In this document: positions 17,437 to 25,908 of the stretch, piece after piece
How positions within the stretch are numbered: position 1 is the stretch's first letter
Layout of the letters: every line of letters starts with the position of its first letter
NCBI RefSeq assembly: GCF_006337165.1
Contig: NZ_CP040896.1
Span: forward strand, 1,116,001-1,180,000
Length of the DNA: 64,000 bases
Source: Hymenobacter jejuensis
Lineage (GTDB): Bacteria > Bacteroidota > Bacteroidia > Cytophagales > Hymenobacteraceae
Reading direction: 5' to 3'
The notes under the pieces: model-generated
What the model was told of the DNA's origin: nothing
Databases searched by the model: none
The model's input: the letters and a program-made list of their open reading frames with translations, nothing else
Program-made: the position numbers and the translations under genes

Positions 17437-18093
17437 ATGTCTGACCTGATTGGCTTGGATTGGTACCGACGTTGGGGCAAGCGTTTGCTTGACTTGGGGT
17501 TGGCCGCGCCGCTTGTGCTGCTGACGTTGCCGTTGCTGCTGCCAGCGGCGGTGGCACTGGCATTCCAAAACCGAGGGCGGGTGTTATTTCGGCAGCTTCG
17601 CCCCGGCTGGCACGGTCGGTTGTTCAGGCTTTACAAACTCCAAACCATGACCAACGCTCGGGATGCCCAAGGCCATCTGCTTCCCGACGCGGACCGCCTG
17701 CCGCCGCTAGGACGTTGGCTGCGAACCACTTCCATCGACGAGTTACCCCAGCTCTGGAACGTATTGCGGGGTGATATCAGTTTAGTTGGGCCACGACCAT
17801 TGCTTCCGCAATACTTGCCGCTGTATTCGCCGCAACAGGCCCGCCGCCATCAGGTTCGGCCGGGCATTACGGGTTGGGCGCAAGTCAACGGACGAAACGC
17901 GATCTCCTGGGAAAAGAAATTTGAATACGATGTGTGGTACGCTGATAACCTGTCGTTGAAATTAGACCTTCGCATCTTGTTACTCACTGTTCAACGGGTG
18001 GTAAGCGCCCGAAATATTACGGCTCCGGGTCAGGCTACTACTGAGGCCTTTACGGGTACATTCGTCGCCCCTGAGCCTCCGCAACATGACTAA
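17437..18093 (+). CDS. Polyprenyl-phosphate sugar phosphotransferase (PglC-like)
   Basis: A 218-residue monotopic phosphoglycosyl transferase that moves a sugar-1-phosphate from a UDP-sugar to a polyprenyl phosphate. It has one hydrophobic re-entrant helix (about residues 13-38), the FRLYKLQTM motif, the catalytic Asp-Glu dyad in SIDELPQLWNVLRGD (about 103-118) and LVGPRPLLPQYLPLY. Small size without extra domains matches PglC/EpsL rather than WcaJ. ATG 17437 (MSDLIGLDWY) is preferred to one 18 bp upstream. It overlaps the acetyltransferase gene by 8 bp. Confidence 0.9.
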   Translation: MSDLIGLDWYRRWGKRLLDLGLAAPLVLLTLPLLLPAAVALAFQNRGRVLFRQLRPGWHGRLFRLYKLQTMTNARDAQGHLLPDADRLPPLGRWLRTTSIDELPQLWNVLRGDISLVGPRPLLPQYLPLYSPQQARRHQVRPGITGWAQVNGRNAISWEKKFEYDVWYADNLSLKLDLRILLLTVQRVVSARNITAPGQATTEAFTGTFVAPEPPQHD

Positions 18094-18745
18094 GCCGCTA
18101 AAACCGCTGGTTATTTTTGGTGCCGGCGGGCTGGGCCGCGAAATTTTGCTGCTCGCTCGTCAAATTAACGAGGTCACGCCCACCTGGCTGCTCACTGGTT
18201 TTTACGACGACGCAAGTCCTGCCAGCGCCTTCATCCACGGCGTACCATACCGCGGCACCGCAGCCGACCTCAATGCTACCAAGGAACCCTTGCAAGTCAT
18301 TGTGGCTGTGGGCAATAGCCAAGCTCGGGCCGCAGTGGTCAGCAGGCTCACCTCGCCCCTTTTGCAGTTCGCAACGCTGATTCATCCTTCTGTTGCCTGT
18401 CAGCAATACCAGCACATCAGCGTGGGCGAAGGCTCCATTATCACCCAAAGCTGCATCCTGACCACCGATATCCGGGTGGGCAGGCACGTTTTGCTAAATC
18501 TGGGCTGCACCATCGGCCACGACGCGGTTCTGGAAGATTTTTGTTCGTTAATGCCCCACGCCAATGTCGGCGGCGAAGCCCATTTGGGCGTGGGCGTGTA
18601 TCTGGGCACCAATGCCACTGTCATCAACCAAGTGCGCGTAGGTGCCCGCACCATTGTAGGCGCCGGCGCCGTTGCCGTGCGCGACTTGCCCGCCGACTGC
18701 ACTGCCGTTGGAGTGCCTGCCACCGTTATCAAAACTCATGCGTAG
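18086..18745 (+). CDS. Sugar O/N-acyltransferase of the NeuD/PglD type
   Basis: A 219-residue protein with an N-terminal Rossmann-like part (VIFGAGGLGREILLLARQ) and a left-handed beta-helix of hexapeptide repeats (about residues 95-210: VGEGSIITQSCILTTDIRVG, NLGCTIGHDAVLEDF). The GHDA histidine is at the place of the catalytic base in PglD. In Campylobacter, PglD acetylates the 4-amino group made by PglE. Overlaps by 8 bp with genes on both sides indicate translational coupling. Confidence 0.87.
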   Translation: MTKPLKPLVIFGAGGLGREILLLARQINEVTPTWLLTGFYDDASPASAFIHGVPYRGTAADLNATKEPLQVIVAVGNSQARAAVVSRLTSPLLQFATLIHPSVACQQYQHISVGEGSIITQSCILTTDIRVGRHVLLNLGCTIGHDAVLEDFCSLMPHANVGGEAHLGVGVYLGTNATVINQVRVGARTIVGAGAVAVRDLPADCTAVGVPATVIKTHA

Positions 18746-19880
18746 CCGAGACCACGACCGCATCTATCTTTCCCCACCTCATCTTGGTCGCCACGAGCTC
18801 AACTACGTTCATAAAGCCTTCGAGGACAACTGGATAGCTCCTACAGGACCCAACATTACGGGTTTCGAGCAGGATGTGTGTCAGTACACCGGCGCAGCTT
18901 ACGCAGTGGCGTTAGCCTCCGGTACGGCGGCCATTCATCTGGGCCTGATCTTATTAGGTGTCGAGCCCGGTGATGATGTGTTGTGCTCTTCGTTCACGTT
19001 CGTAGCTACGGCCAATCCCATTGTATATCAGGGTGCTACGCCTGTATTTGTTGATAGCGAGCCAAATACGTGGAATATGTGCCCAGTGCGGCTGCGTGAG
19101 GCCATCGAGGACCGGATCCGAGTAGGCAAAAAGCCTAAAGCACTTATACTGGTGCATTTATATGGCACACCGGCGCAATTGCATGAGCTGTTGAACATTG
19201 CGGCGGAGTTTGAGATTCCGGTTCTGGAAGATGCCGCGGAAGCTCTGGGCTCACACTACGCGGACAGGCCGCTAGGCACTTTCGGGGCGGTGGGCGTTTT
19301 CTCGTTCAATGGCAACAAAATCCTGACTACCAGCAGTGGCGGCATGTTAGTTACCAATCGCCAAGACTGGGCGCAGCAAGCGCTCTTCCTGGCGACGCAG
19401 GCCAAGGACCAAGCACCTTATTATCAACACTCTACTACTGGGTACAATTATCGCCTCAGCAATATTTTAGCAGGTATTGGGCGGGGCCAGATGGAATTGC
19501 TGGAGGATCGGGTAAAAAAGCGAAGGGAAATTTATGCGTGGTATAAAGAAAAACTCCGTGAGGTATCAGCCATTAGCTTCGGCCCTCACGAGCCGGTTGG
19601 CAGCCGCTCCAACCGGTGGCTTACAACCATCCTGCTCGACGCTAACCAAACCTCAGCTACGCCGGAGCAGGTGCGGCAACACCTAGAAAGCCGCAACATC
19701 GAAGCCCGGCCGCTCTGGAAACCCTTGCATCAACAACCCCTTTTTGCGTCCTCCCCCACATACGGAGGCGCAGTTTGCAACGACCTGTTTATGAGAGGAT
19801 TATGCCTCCCTTCTGGATCAAGCATGACGGAGGACGATCTGCAAAGGGTGGTCGACGCCCTTCGCGAGGTGGTTCTTTAA
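18738..19880 (+). CDS. DegT/DnrJ/EryC1/StrS aminotransferase (PglE-like)
   Basis: A 380-residue PLP-dependent sugar aminotransferase. The start at 18738 (MRSRDHDRIYLSPPHLG) overlaps the acetyltransferase stop by 8 bp; an upstream in-frame ATG would extend it deep into that gene. Motifs: ALASGTAAIHLGLILLG, SFTFVATANPIVYQGATPVF, VLEDAAEALGSHY, and the PLP lysine in FSFNGNKILTTSSGGML (about residue 190). The last matches PglE-like UDP-4-keto-sugar transaminases. With the preceding two genes it suggests synthesis and transfer of a bacillosamine-like sugar; the 4,6-dehydratase (PglF) is not in this window. It converges with the next gene, overlapping by 4 bp. Confidence 0.88.
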   Translation: MRSRDHDRIYLSPPHLGRHELNYVHKAFEDNWIAPTGPNITGFEQDVCQYTGAAYAVALASGTAAIHLGLILLGVEPGDDVLCSSFTFVATANPIVYQGATPVFVDSEPNTWNMCPVRLREAIEDRIRVGKKPKALILVHLYGTPAQLHELLNIAAEFEIPVLEDAAEALGSHYADRPLGTFGAVGVFSFNGNKILTTSSGGMLVTNRQDWAQQALFLATQAKDQAPYYQHSTTGYNYRLSNILAGIGRGQMELLEDRVKKRREIYAWYKEKLREVSAISFGPHEPVGSRSNRWLTTILLDANQTSATPEQVRQHLESRNIEARPLWKPLHQQPLFASSPTYGGAVCNDLFMRGLCLPSGSSMTEDDLQRVVDALREVVL

Positions 19881-20998
19881 GCAAGTGCTTGCTCCAAATC
19901 AGCAATCAATTCGTCCACTGGCTCTATGCCGGCCGATAGCCGGATCAGGCCGGTAGTAATGCCGAGCTGTTGTTGCTGCTCCGGCGTCAGGTAGCGGTGC
20001 GACGTGCCCAACGGATACGAGAGCGACGAATCTACCCCGGCCAGCGAAGGCGCAAACGGGAAACGTTGGCTACGGCGCATCAACTGGTTTACTTTTTCGG
20101 CTTCGTCGGCTATTTTGAAAGAAAGCATACCGCCAAACAAACCCTTCCCTTGCTCAGCGGCTAAAACATGCTGCGGGTGCGTTGGCAGCCCCGGATAGTA
20201 CACAGCGGCCACCGACGGATGCTGGTTCAGAAACTCAGCGATGGCCATGGCATTGAGGCAATGCTGGCGAATGCGTAGGTGCAGCGTTTTGAGCCCCCGC
20301 ACTGCCAGCCAGCTCTCCATCGGGCTCAGCGTCAGGCCATAATGCATACCGATCTCCTTGAGGCGAACCGCTACGTCAGGGTCGGCAGCTACTACGGCCC
20401 CCGCCGTCACGTCGCTGTGGCCGGCAATATATTTGGTAACGCTGTGCAAGGTAATATCCGCCCCTAATGCCAAAGGTCGCGTCAGGATGGGAGACGCGAA
20501 TGTATTGTCCACGATAAGCTTCAGCCCGTAGCGATGGCATTCTTCGGCCAGTTGACGTAGATCGGCAACGCGTAGCAGCGGATTACTGATGGTTTCGGCT
20601 AACAGAACGCGCGTGGTAGGCTTTACAAATTCCGCGAGCGAGTACAGCGCGTCGAATGGCACATACGTCACCGTGATGTTCATTCGGCTCAGTTCCGCGT
20701 TCAGCAACGACGAAGACCCACCATAGATATCGGCTGCGCACAGCACATGGTCGCCGGCTTGGCAGTAAGCCAGCAGGGCCGCGAAGATGGCAGCCATCCC
20801 AGAGCCGGTGGCAATACCACCCGCGCCTGCTTCCAGCTTCGTTACGGCATTCGCCAACTCATCGGAATTCGGATTGCCATTACGAGAGTACATGTACCGA
20901 CTCTCGGGGCTTTCGAAATAGCTTTCCAGTTCGTGGAGATCCTCAAACTTGAAAACGGAAGTCTGGTATATGGGCGTGATTTTGGGATGGATTTCCAT
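19877..20998 (-). CDS. Trans-sulfuration PLP enzyme (cystathionine gamma-synthase or lyase)
   Basis: A 373-residue Cys/Met metabolism PLP enzyme. The start MEIHPKITPIYQTSVFKF matches the family's PIYQTSTF region. Motifs: YMYSRNGNPNSDELANAV, GSGMAAIFAALLA, DNTFASP and the PLP lysine in HSVTKYIAGHSDV (about residue 190). The residues that separate gamma-synthase from gamma- or beta-lyase cannot be read with certainty here, so it is left at the family level. A 12-bp inverted repeat sits in its leader (21004-21082). Confidence 0.88.
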   Translation of the reverse strand: MEIHPKITPIYQTSVFKFEDLHELESYFESPESRYMYSRNGNPNSDELANAVTKLEAGAGGIATGSGMAAIFAALLAYCQAGDHVLCAADIYGGSSSLLNAELSRMNITVTYVPFDALYSLAEFVKPTTRVLLAETISNPLLRVADLRQLAEECHRYGLKLIVDNTFASPILTRPLALGADITLHSVTKYIAGHSDVTAGAVVAADPDVAVRLKEIGMHYGLTLSPMESWLAVRGLKTLHLRIRQHCLNAMAIAEFLNQHPSVAAVYYPGLPTHPQHVLAAEQGKGLFGGMLSFKIADEAEKVNQLMRRSQRFPFAPSLAGVDSSLSYPLGTSHRYLTPEQQQQLGITTGLIRLSAGIEPVDELIADLEQALA

Positions 20999-21003
20999 GT
21001 AAC

Positions 21004-21082
21004 GTAAGCTTTAGCCAGCAGTAGCGGTGCGTTGTAGAGATATTTCCGACAAGCACGAAAGCCAGTGCAAGCTAAAGCTTAC
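21004..21082. promoter_or_regulatory. 12-bp inverted repeat upstream of the trans-sulfuration gene
   Basis: GTAAGCTTTAGC (21004-21015) and its exact reverse complement GCTAAAGCTTAC (21071-21082) bracket 55 bp. The left arm ends 5 bp before the start codon. It could be a pair of operator half-sites or the closing stem of a leader RNA. It does not match the SAM riboswitch classes I can recall. Confidence 0.45.
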
Positions 21083-21099
21083 AGCCCAATTCAAAACAA

Positions 21100-21128
21100 A
21101 AAAGCCCTTCCCGATGGGAAAGGCTTTT
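21100..21128 (-). terminator. Terminator of atpD-atpC
   Basis: AAAAGCCCTTCCC, GAT loop, GGGAAAGGCTTTT with one mismatch; 20 bp past the atpC stop, A-run and T-run on the outside. Confidence 0.85.
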
Positions 21129-21147
21129 CATAAAAAGCAGTTCTGGC

Positions 21148-21393
21148 TTAAGCAACAATGGCCTCAGCCAGTACAATCACGTTATTGCGAAGAACTTCTA
21201 CTACGCCGCCTTCAATGCGAAAGGCTTCACGGCCGGTAGCGCTGGTCACGGTGACTTCGCCGTGTTTCAGGGTGCTAATCAGGGGCGCGTGGTTGTTAAG
21301 AACCTCGAACTGTCCGTCGCTTCCGGGAAACACGACGGCTGTTACTTCGCCTTCGAATACTTTCCGGTCTGGCGTGATGATTTCTAAATGCAT
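21148..21393 (-). CDS. atpC: ATP synthase F1 subunit epsilon
   Basis: The epsilon subunit is part of the central stalk of F1 and regulates hydrolysis. ATG 21393 (MHLEIITPDRKVFEGE) gives 81 residues, only the N-terminal beta-sandwich domain; the C-terminal two-helix inhibitory domain of longer epsilon subunits is absent, as in other Bacteroidota. An in-frame ATG further upstream lies inside a hairpin and is rejected. The conserved NNHAPLIS and LKHGEV are visible. It follows atpD after an 80-bp gap that contains a 26-bp perfect hairpin. Confidence 0.94.
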   Translation of the reverse strand: MHLEIITPDRKVFEGEVTAVVFPGSDGQFEVLNNHAPLISTLKHGEVTVTSATGREAFRIEGGVVEVLRNNVIVLAEAIVA

Positions 21394-21406
21394 AAGTGGA
21401 ATCGTT

Positions 21407-21461
21407 AAACCAACTACTGCATAACTATTTGACAATCAAATAGTTATGCAGTAGTTGGTTT
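21407..21461. repeat. Dispersed AT-rich palindrome, copy 7, extended to a 26-bp perfect hairpin
   Basis: The central ATAACTATTTGACAATCAAA/TAGTTAT is the common element. Flanks unique to this site (AAACCAACTACTGC / GCAGTAGTTGGTTT) extend it to a 26-bp stem with a 3-base CAA loop. It lies between atpD and atpC. Confidence 0.85.
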
Positions 21462-21473
21462 CGCCTTTAACAA

Positions 21474-23171
<1,698 letters not shown>

Positions 23172-23202
23172 TTTGCCTTGAATTAAACCCGTCGTACATT
23201 TG
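23172..23202 (+). promoter_or_regulatory. Promoter of tRNA-Gln
   Basis: TTTG (23172-23175), 19 nt, TACATTTG (23195-23202): an exact Bacteroidota promoter about 32 bp upstream of the tRNA. Confidence 0.8.
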
Positions 23203-23233
23203 CACACCCAAACGGCACAGCTGATGGGTATTT

Positions 23234-23306
23234 TGTCCGATGGTGTAACTGGCAACACGCTTGATTTTGATTCAAGAAAGTCCAGGTTCGAGCCCTGGTC
23301 GGACAA
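23234..23306 (+). tRNA. tRNA-Gln (UUG)
   Basis: 73 nt. Acceptor stem TGTCCGA with TCGGACA; D stem GTG/CAC; anticodon stem CTTGA/TCAAG with loop TTTTGAT, anticodon TTG; T arm CCAGG-TTCGAGC-CCTGG; discriminator A. CCA is not encoded. A hairpin terminator follows. Confidence 0.96.
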
Positions 23307-23319
23307 CTGGTTAAGTAAC

Positions 23320-23371
23320 GCGAAAGGCGCTGGATCTTCCTCGAAAAGGAAGTCCGGCGCCTTTCGCTTTT
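23320..23371 (+). terminator. Terminator after tRNA-Gln
   Basis: CGAAAGGCGC...TCTTCC stem closing with GGAAG...GGCGCCTTTCG (two small internal bulges), followed by CTTTTTGG. Confidence 0.8.
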
Positions 23372-23466
23372 TGGTTTGGCCTACTCCTTCGCTAAATTGG
23401 GTTTCCGCGATTTTCCCGGAGCCGCTCAATTCCTCTTTGCAGTCCTCATCCTTTACTTCCCTTACC

Positions 23467-24396
23467 ATGGCTCCACAGGTTAAAATTTTTGCCGGCAATT
23501 CTAATCCCGAACTGTCGGCTCGGATTGCCGACGCATTCGGAACCCCCCTCGGTGACCTGAGCATTCAGCGCTTCGCCGATACGGAATTAGGCCCTAGCTT
23601 CAACGAAAGCGTGCGTGGTTGTGCGGTGTTTCTGATTCAGAGCACCTTTCCGCCTGCCGAAAACCTCATGGAACTGATGCTGATGGTAGACGCGGCCAAG
23701 CGCGCCTCGGCCGAATCGGTGAATATCGTGATGCCGTATTACGGCTACGCCCGTCAGGACCGCAAAGACAAGCCGCGCGTCAGCATCGGGGCCAAGGTAG
23801 TAGCCGATTTTATACAAAGTGTTGGCACTGACCGGCTTATGACCTGCGACCTGCACGCTGGCCAGATTCAGGGCTTCTTTGACATTCCGGTTGACCACTT
23901 AGATGGTGCCGCGATGTTCGTGCCGTATATCAAGTCGCTGAACTTGGAAAACCTCATCTTCGCATCGCCCGACGTGGGCGGCGTGGTGCGTACGCGGGCT
24001 TTCGCCAAGCGCTTCGGCGCCGAGATCGTGGTATGTGACAAGACGCGTTTGCGGGCTAATGAGATCGCTTCCATGCAGGTGATCGGCGATGTAACGGGCC
24101 AGGACGTGGTATTAGTAGATGACATTGTGGACACGGCCGGCACCATCTGCAAAGCGGCTGATTTGCTCATGGAGCGCGGCGCCAAATCGGTACGTGCTGT
24201 CATTACACACGCTATTCTGAGTGGCCCCGCGCACGACCGCATCCGGGCTTCGGCGCTTCAGGAGCTGGTGGTGTCCGATACAATTCCGTTGCGGCAGCAG
24301 AATGATAAAATCCGGGTCATTTCCCTAGCGGACCTCTTTGCCCGGGCCATCCGCAATGTGGTGACGCACGAGTCCATCAGTTCGCTGTTCATTTAG
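23467..24396 (+). CDS. prs: Ribose-phosphate pyrophosphokinase
   Basis: Prs makes PRPP from ribose 5-phosphate and ATP. ATG 23467 (MAPQVKIFAGNSNPELSARI) gives 309 residues, the normal length; the frame remains open upstream through the tRNA gene, which is accidental. Motifs: ADTELGP...NESVRGCAVFLIQST, the ATP loop YYGYARQDRKDKPRVSIGAK, the metal-binding DLHAGQIQGFF, and the PRPP loop VVLVDDIVDTAGTI (about 215-228). It stands between tRNA-Gln and rplY. Confidence 0.96.
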   Translation: MAPQVKIFAGNSNPELSARIADAFGTPLGDLSIQRFADTELGPSFNESVRGCAVFLIQSTFPPAENLMELMLMVDAAKRASAESVNIVMPYYGYARQDRKDKPRVSIGAKVVADFIQSVGTDRLMTCDLHAGQIQGFFDIPVDHLDGAAMFVPYIKSLNLENLIFASPDVGGVVRTRAFAKRFGAEIVVCDKTRLRANEIASMQVIGDVTGQDVVLVDDIVDTAGTICKAADLLMERGAKSVRAVITHAILSGPAHDRIRASALQELVVSDTIPLRQQNDKIRVISLADLFARAIRNVVTHESISSLFI

Positions 24397-24462
24397 GAGT
24401 ACCGTTTCGGCCTCGTTACTAGGCAGAATCGATCTGACCTTCCGAATATAAAACAAACCGCT

Positions 24463-24470
24463 TATCTTTG
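24463..24470 (+). promoter_or_regulatory. -7 box of rplY
   Basis: TATCTTTG followed by CGG, 54 bp before the start; matches TAnnTTTG. No convincing -33 box. Confidence 0.55.
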
Positions 24471-24523
24471 CGGCCCGATTTGCCCTGATGGTCAGGGCAA
24501 CGGAATATTCAAACACACTTTTT

Positions 24524-25096
24524 ATGAAAAGCTTAGAGGTTGTAGGGTTTAAAAGAGCGAATCTCGGCAAGAAAGATGCAAAGCAGTTACGTCTTGATTC
24601 TTATGTACCGTGCGTATTGTACGGTGGCAAAGAGCAAGTTCACTTTTCGGCTCCTGCTATTCTCTTCCGCGAACTGCTGTACACGCCCGAAGTTCACATC
24701 GTGGACCTGAACGTAGAAGGCACGATGTACCGCGCCATTGTACAGGATGCCCAGTTCCACCCCGTAAACGAAATGCTGCTGCACGTTGACTTCCTCGAGC
24801 TGGAAGGCGGCAAAGAAGTCAAGATGGACATCCCCGTGAAGTTCATTGGTGTTTCGCCCGGCGTACAGCAAGGTGGCAAACTGGTGTCGAAGTTGCGTAA
24901 GCTGAAAGTAAAGGCTACGCCCGAGAACCTGCCCGACTTCGTAGAAGTTAACATCTCGGATCTCGAACTAGGCAAGTCGATCAAGGTAAACAAGGTGCAG
25001 CCTACCAACTACACCATCCTGACCAACCCCTTGGCTCCTATCGCTACCGTAACCATCCCACGTGCGCTGAAAGGCCAGATGGCTGCCGAGAAATAG
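24524..25096 (+). CDS. rplY: 50S ribosomal protein L25/Ctc
   Basis: L25 binds 5S rRNA. ATG 24524 (MKSLEVVGFKRANLGKKDAK) gives 190 residues, the long Ctc form with an N-terminal 5S-binding barrel and a C-terminal TL5/Ctc domain (about 95-185, GVSPGVQQGGKLVSKLRKLK). VPCVLYGGKEQVHFS matches the family. It ends in a terminator and is followed by pth, an order seen in many bacteria. Confidence 0.94.
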   Translation: MKSLEVVGFKRANLGKKDAKQLRLDSYVPCVLYGGKEQVHFSAPAILFRELLYTPEVHIVDLNVEGTMYRAIVQDAQFHPVNEMLLHVDFLELEGGKEVKMDIPVKFIGVSPGVQQGGKLVSKLRKLKVKATPENLPDFVEVNISDLELGKSIKVNKVQPTNYTILTNPLAPIATVTIPRALKGQMAAEK

Positions 25097-25155
25097 CATC
25101 AATACTTTTGGGAGAAATTGGCCGCGTAATTTTGCAGCCGATTCGCCCAAACTCA

Positions 25156-25186
25156 AAAGGCCGCTCTTTCAGGGCGGCCTTTTTTG
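25156..25186 (+). terminator. Terminator of rplY
   Basis: AAAAGGCCGCTCTTTCAGGG then CGGCCTTTTTT: short GC stem with T-run, 60 bp past the stop. Confidence 0.8.
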
Positions 25187-25258
25187 TGAAGCATACATTC
25201 GAGACGTTGTTTCTGTCCCGGAGCCCGTATCTCCCCATTAATTCGAAAAAGCAGTGAT

Positions 25259-25822
25259 ATGAAATTCCTTGTGATGGCTCTGGGAAATATCGGCCCTGAG
25301 TATGCCGATACGCGCCACAACATCGGCTTTATGGTTGCCGATTACCTGGCGGCCAAGCACGATGCGCGTTTCGAAATTGGACGCCATGCTTTTGTCACCG
25401 AAATTAAGTCGAAAGGCAAAAGCTTTACGCTGGTGAAGCCCACTACCTACATGAATCTGAGCGGCAAAGCCGCCGCACATTATTTAAGCGCCCTGAAAAT
25501 TCCGGTGTCGCAAATGCTGGTGGTGACTGATGATTTGGCGCTGCCTTTTGGCAAATTACGGCTGAAAGGCAAAGGCTCGGCAGGTGGCCATAACGGCTTG
25601 AAACACATTCAGGAAACGCTCGGCACCGACGAATATGCCCGATTGCGCTTCGGCGTGGATGCAAATTTTCCGAAAGGCCGGCAGGTAGATTACGTGCTGG
25701 ACCCTTTTTCGCCCGACGAACAAATCGAGTTGCCGTTGCGCATTGAAAAAGCCGCGGATGCTGTACTTACGTTCGGTGCGCTGGGCATAGAGCGGGCCAT
25801 GAATGTGGTCAATGTAAAATAA
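25259..25822 (+). CDS. pth: Peptidyl-tRNA hydrolase
   Basis: Pth frees tRNA from prematurely released peptidyl-tRNA. The 187-residue protein shows GNIGPEYADTRHNIGFMVAD with the catalytic histidine (HN, about residue 20), KPTTYMNLSGKAA, the VVTDDLALPFGKLRLK aspartate region and GSAGGHNGLKHI. Length and start (MKFLVMALGNIGPEY) are typical. Its stop codon lies inside an 18-bp perfect terminator stem shared with convergent metG. Confidence 0.95.
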   Translation: MKFLVMALGNIGPEYADTRHNIGFMVADYLAAKHDARFEIGRHAFVTEIKSKGKSFTLVKPTTYMNLSGKAAAHYLSALKIPVSQMLVVTDDLALPFGKLRLKGKGSAGGHNGLKHIQETLGTDEYARLRFGVDANFPKGRQVDYVLDPFSPDEQIELPLRIEKAADAVLTFGALGIERAMNVVNVK

Positions 25823-25870
25823 TTCTGGCTGCTGCATTGAAATTTATTCAACGCAGCAGCCAGAATTATT
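25818..25870. terminator. Bidirectional terminator between pth and metG
   Basis: AATAATTCTGGCTGCTGC pairs perfectly with GCAGCAGCCAGAATTATT (18 bp), with a further TTGAA/TTCAA inner stem. T-rich on both sides. Confidence 0.85.
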
Positions 25871-25872
25871 TA

Positions 25873-25908
25873 TTTTATAACTAATTAATTATCAATCAGT
25901 TATAAAAC
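25873..25908. repeat. Dispersed AT-rich palindrome, copy 8 (supplies metG stop)
   Basis: TTTATAACTAATTAATTATC then AATCAGTTATAAAAC. The minus-strand TAA at 25902-25900 is the metG stop codon. Confidence 0.75.

Noticed and set aside
20999..21140. SAM riboswitch before the trans-sulfuration gene
   Set aside because: The conserved loops of SAM-I and SAM-II that I can recall are not present; only the inverted repeat is supported.
23200..23466. N-terminal extension of prs through tRNA-Gln
   Set aside because: The open frame runs across a well-formed tRNA and terminator; the real Prs N-terminus begins at 23467.
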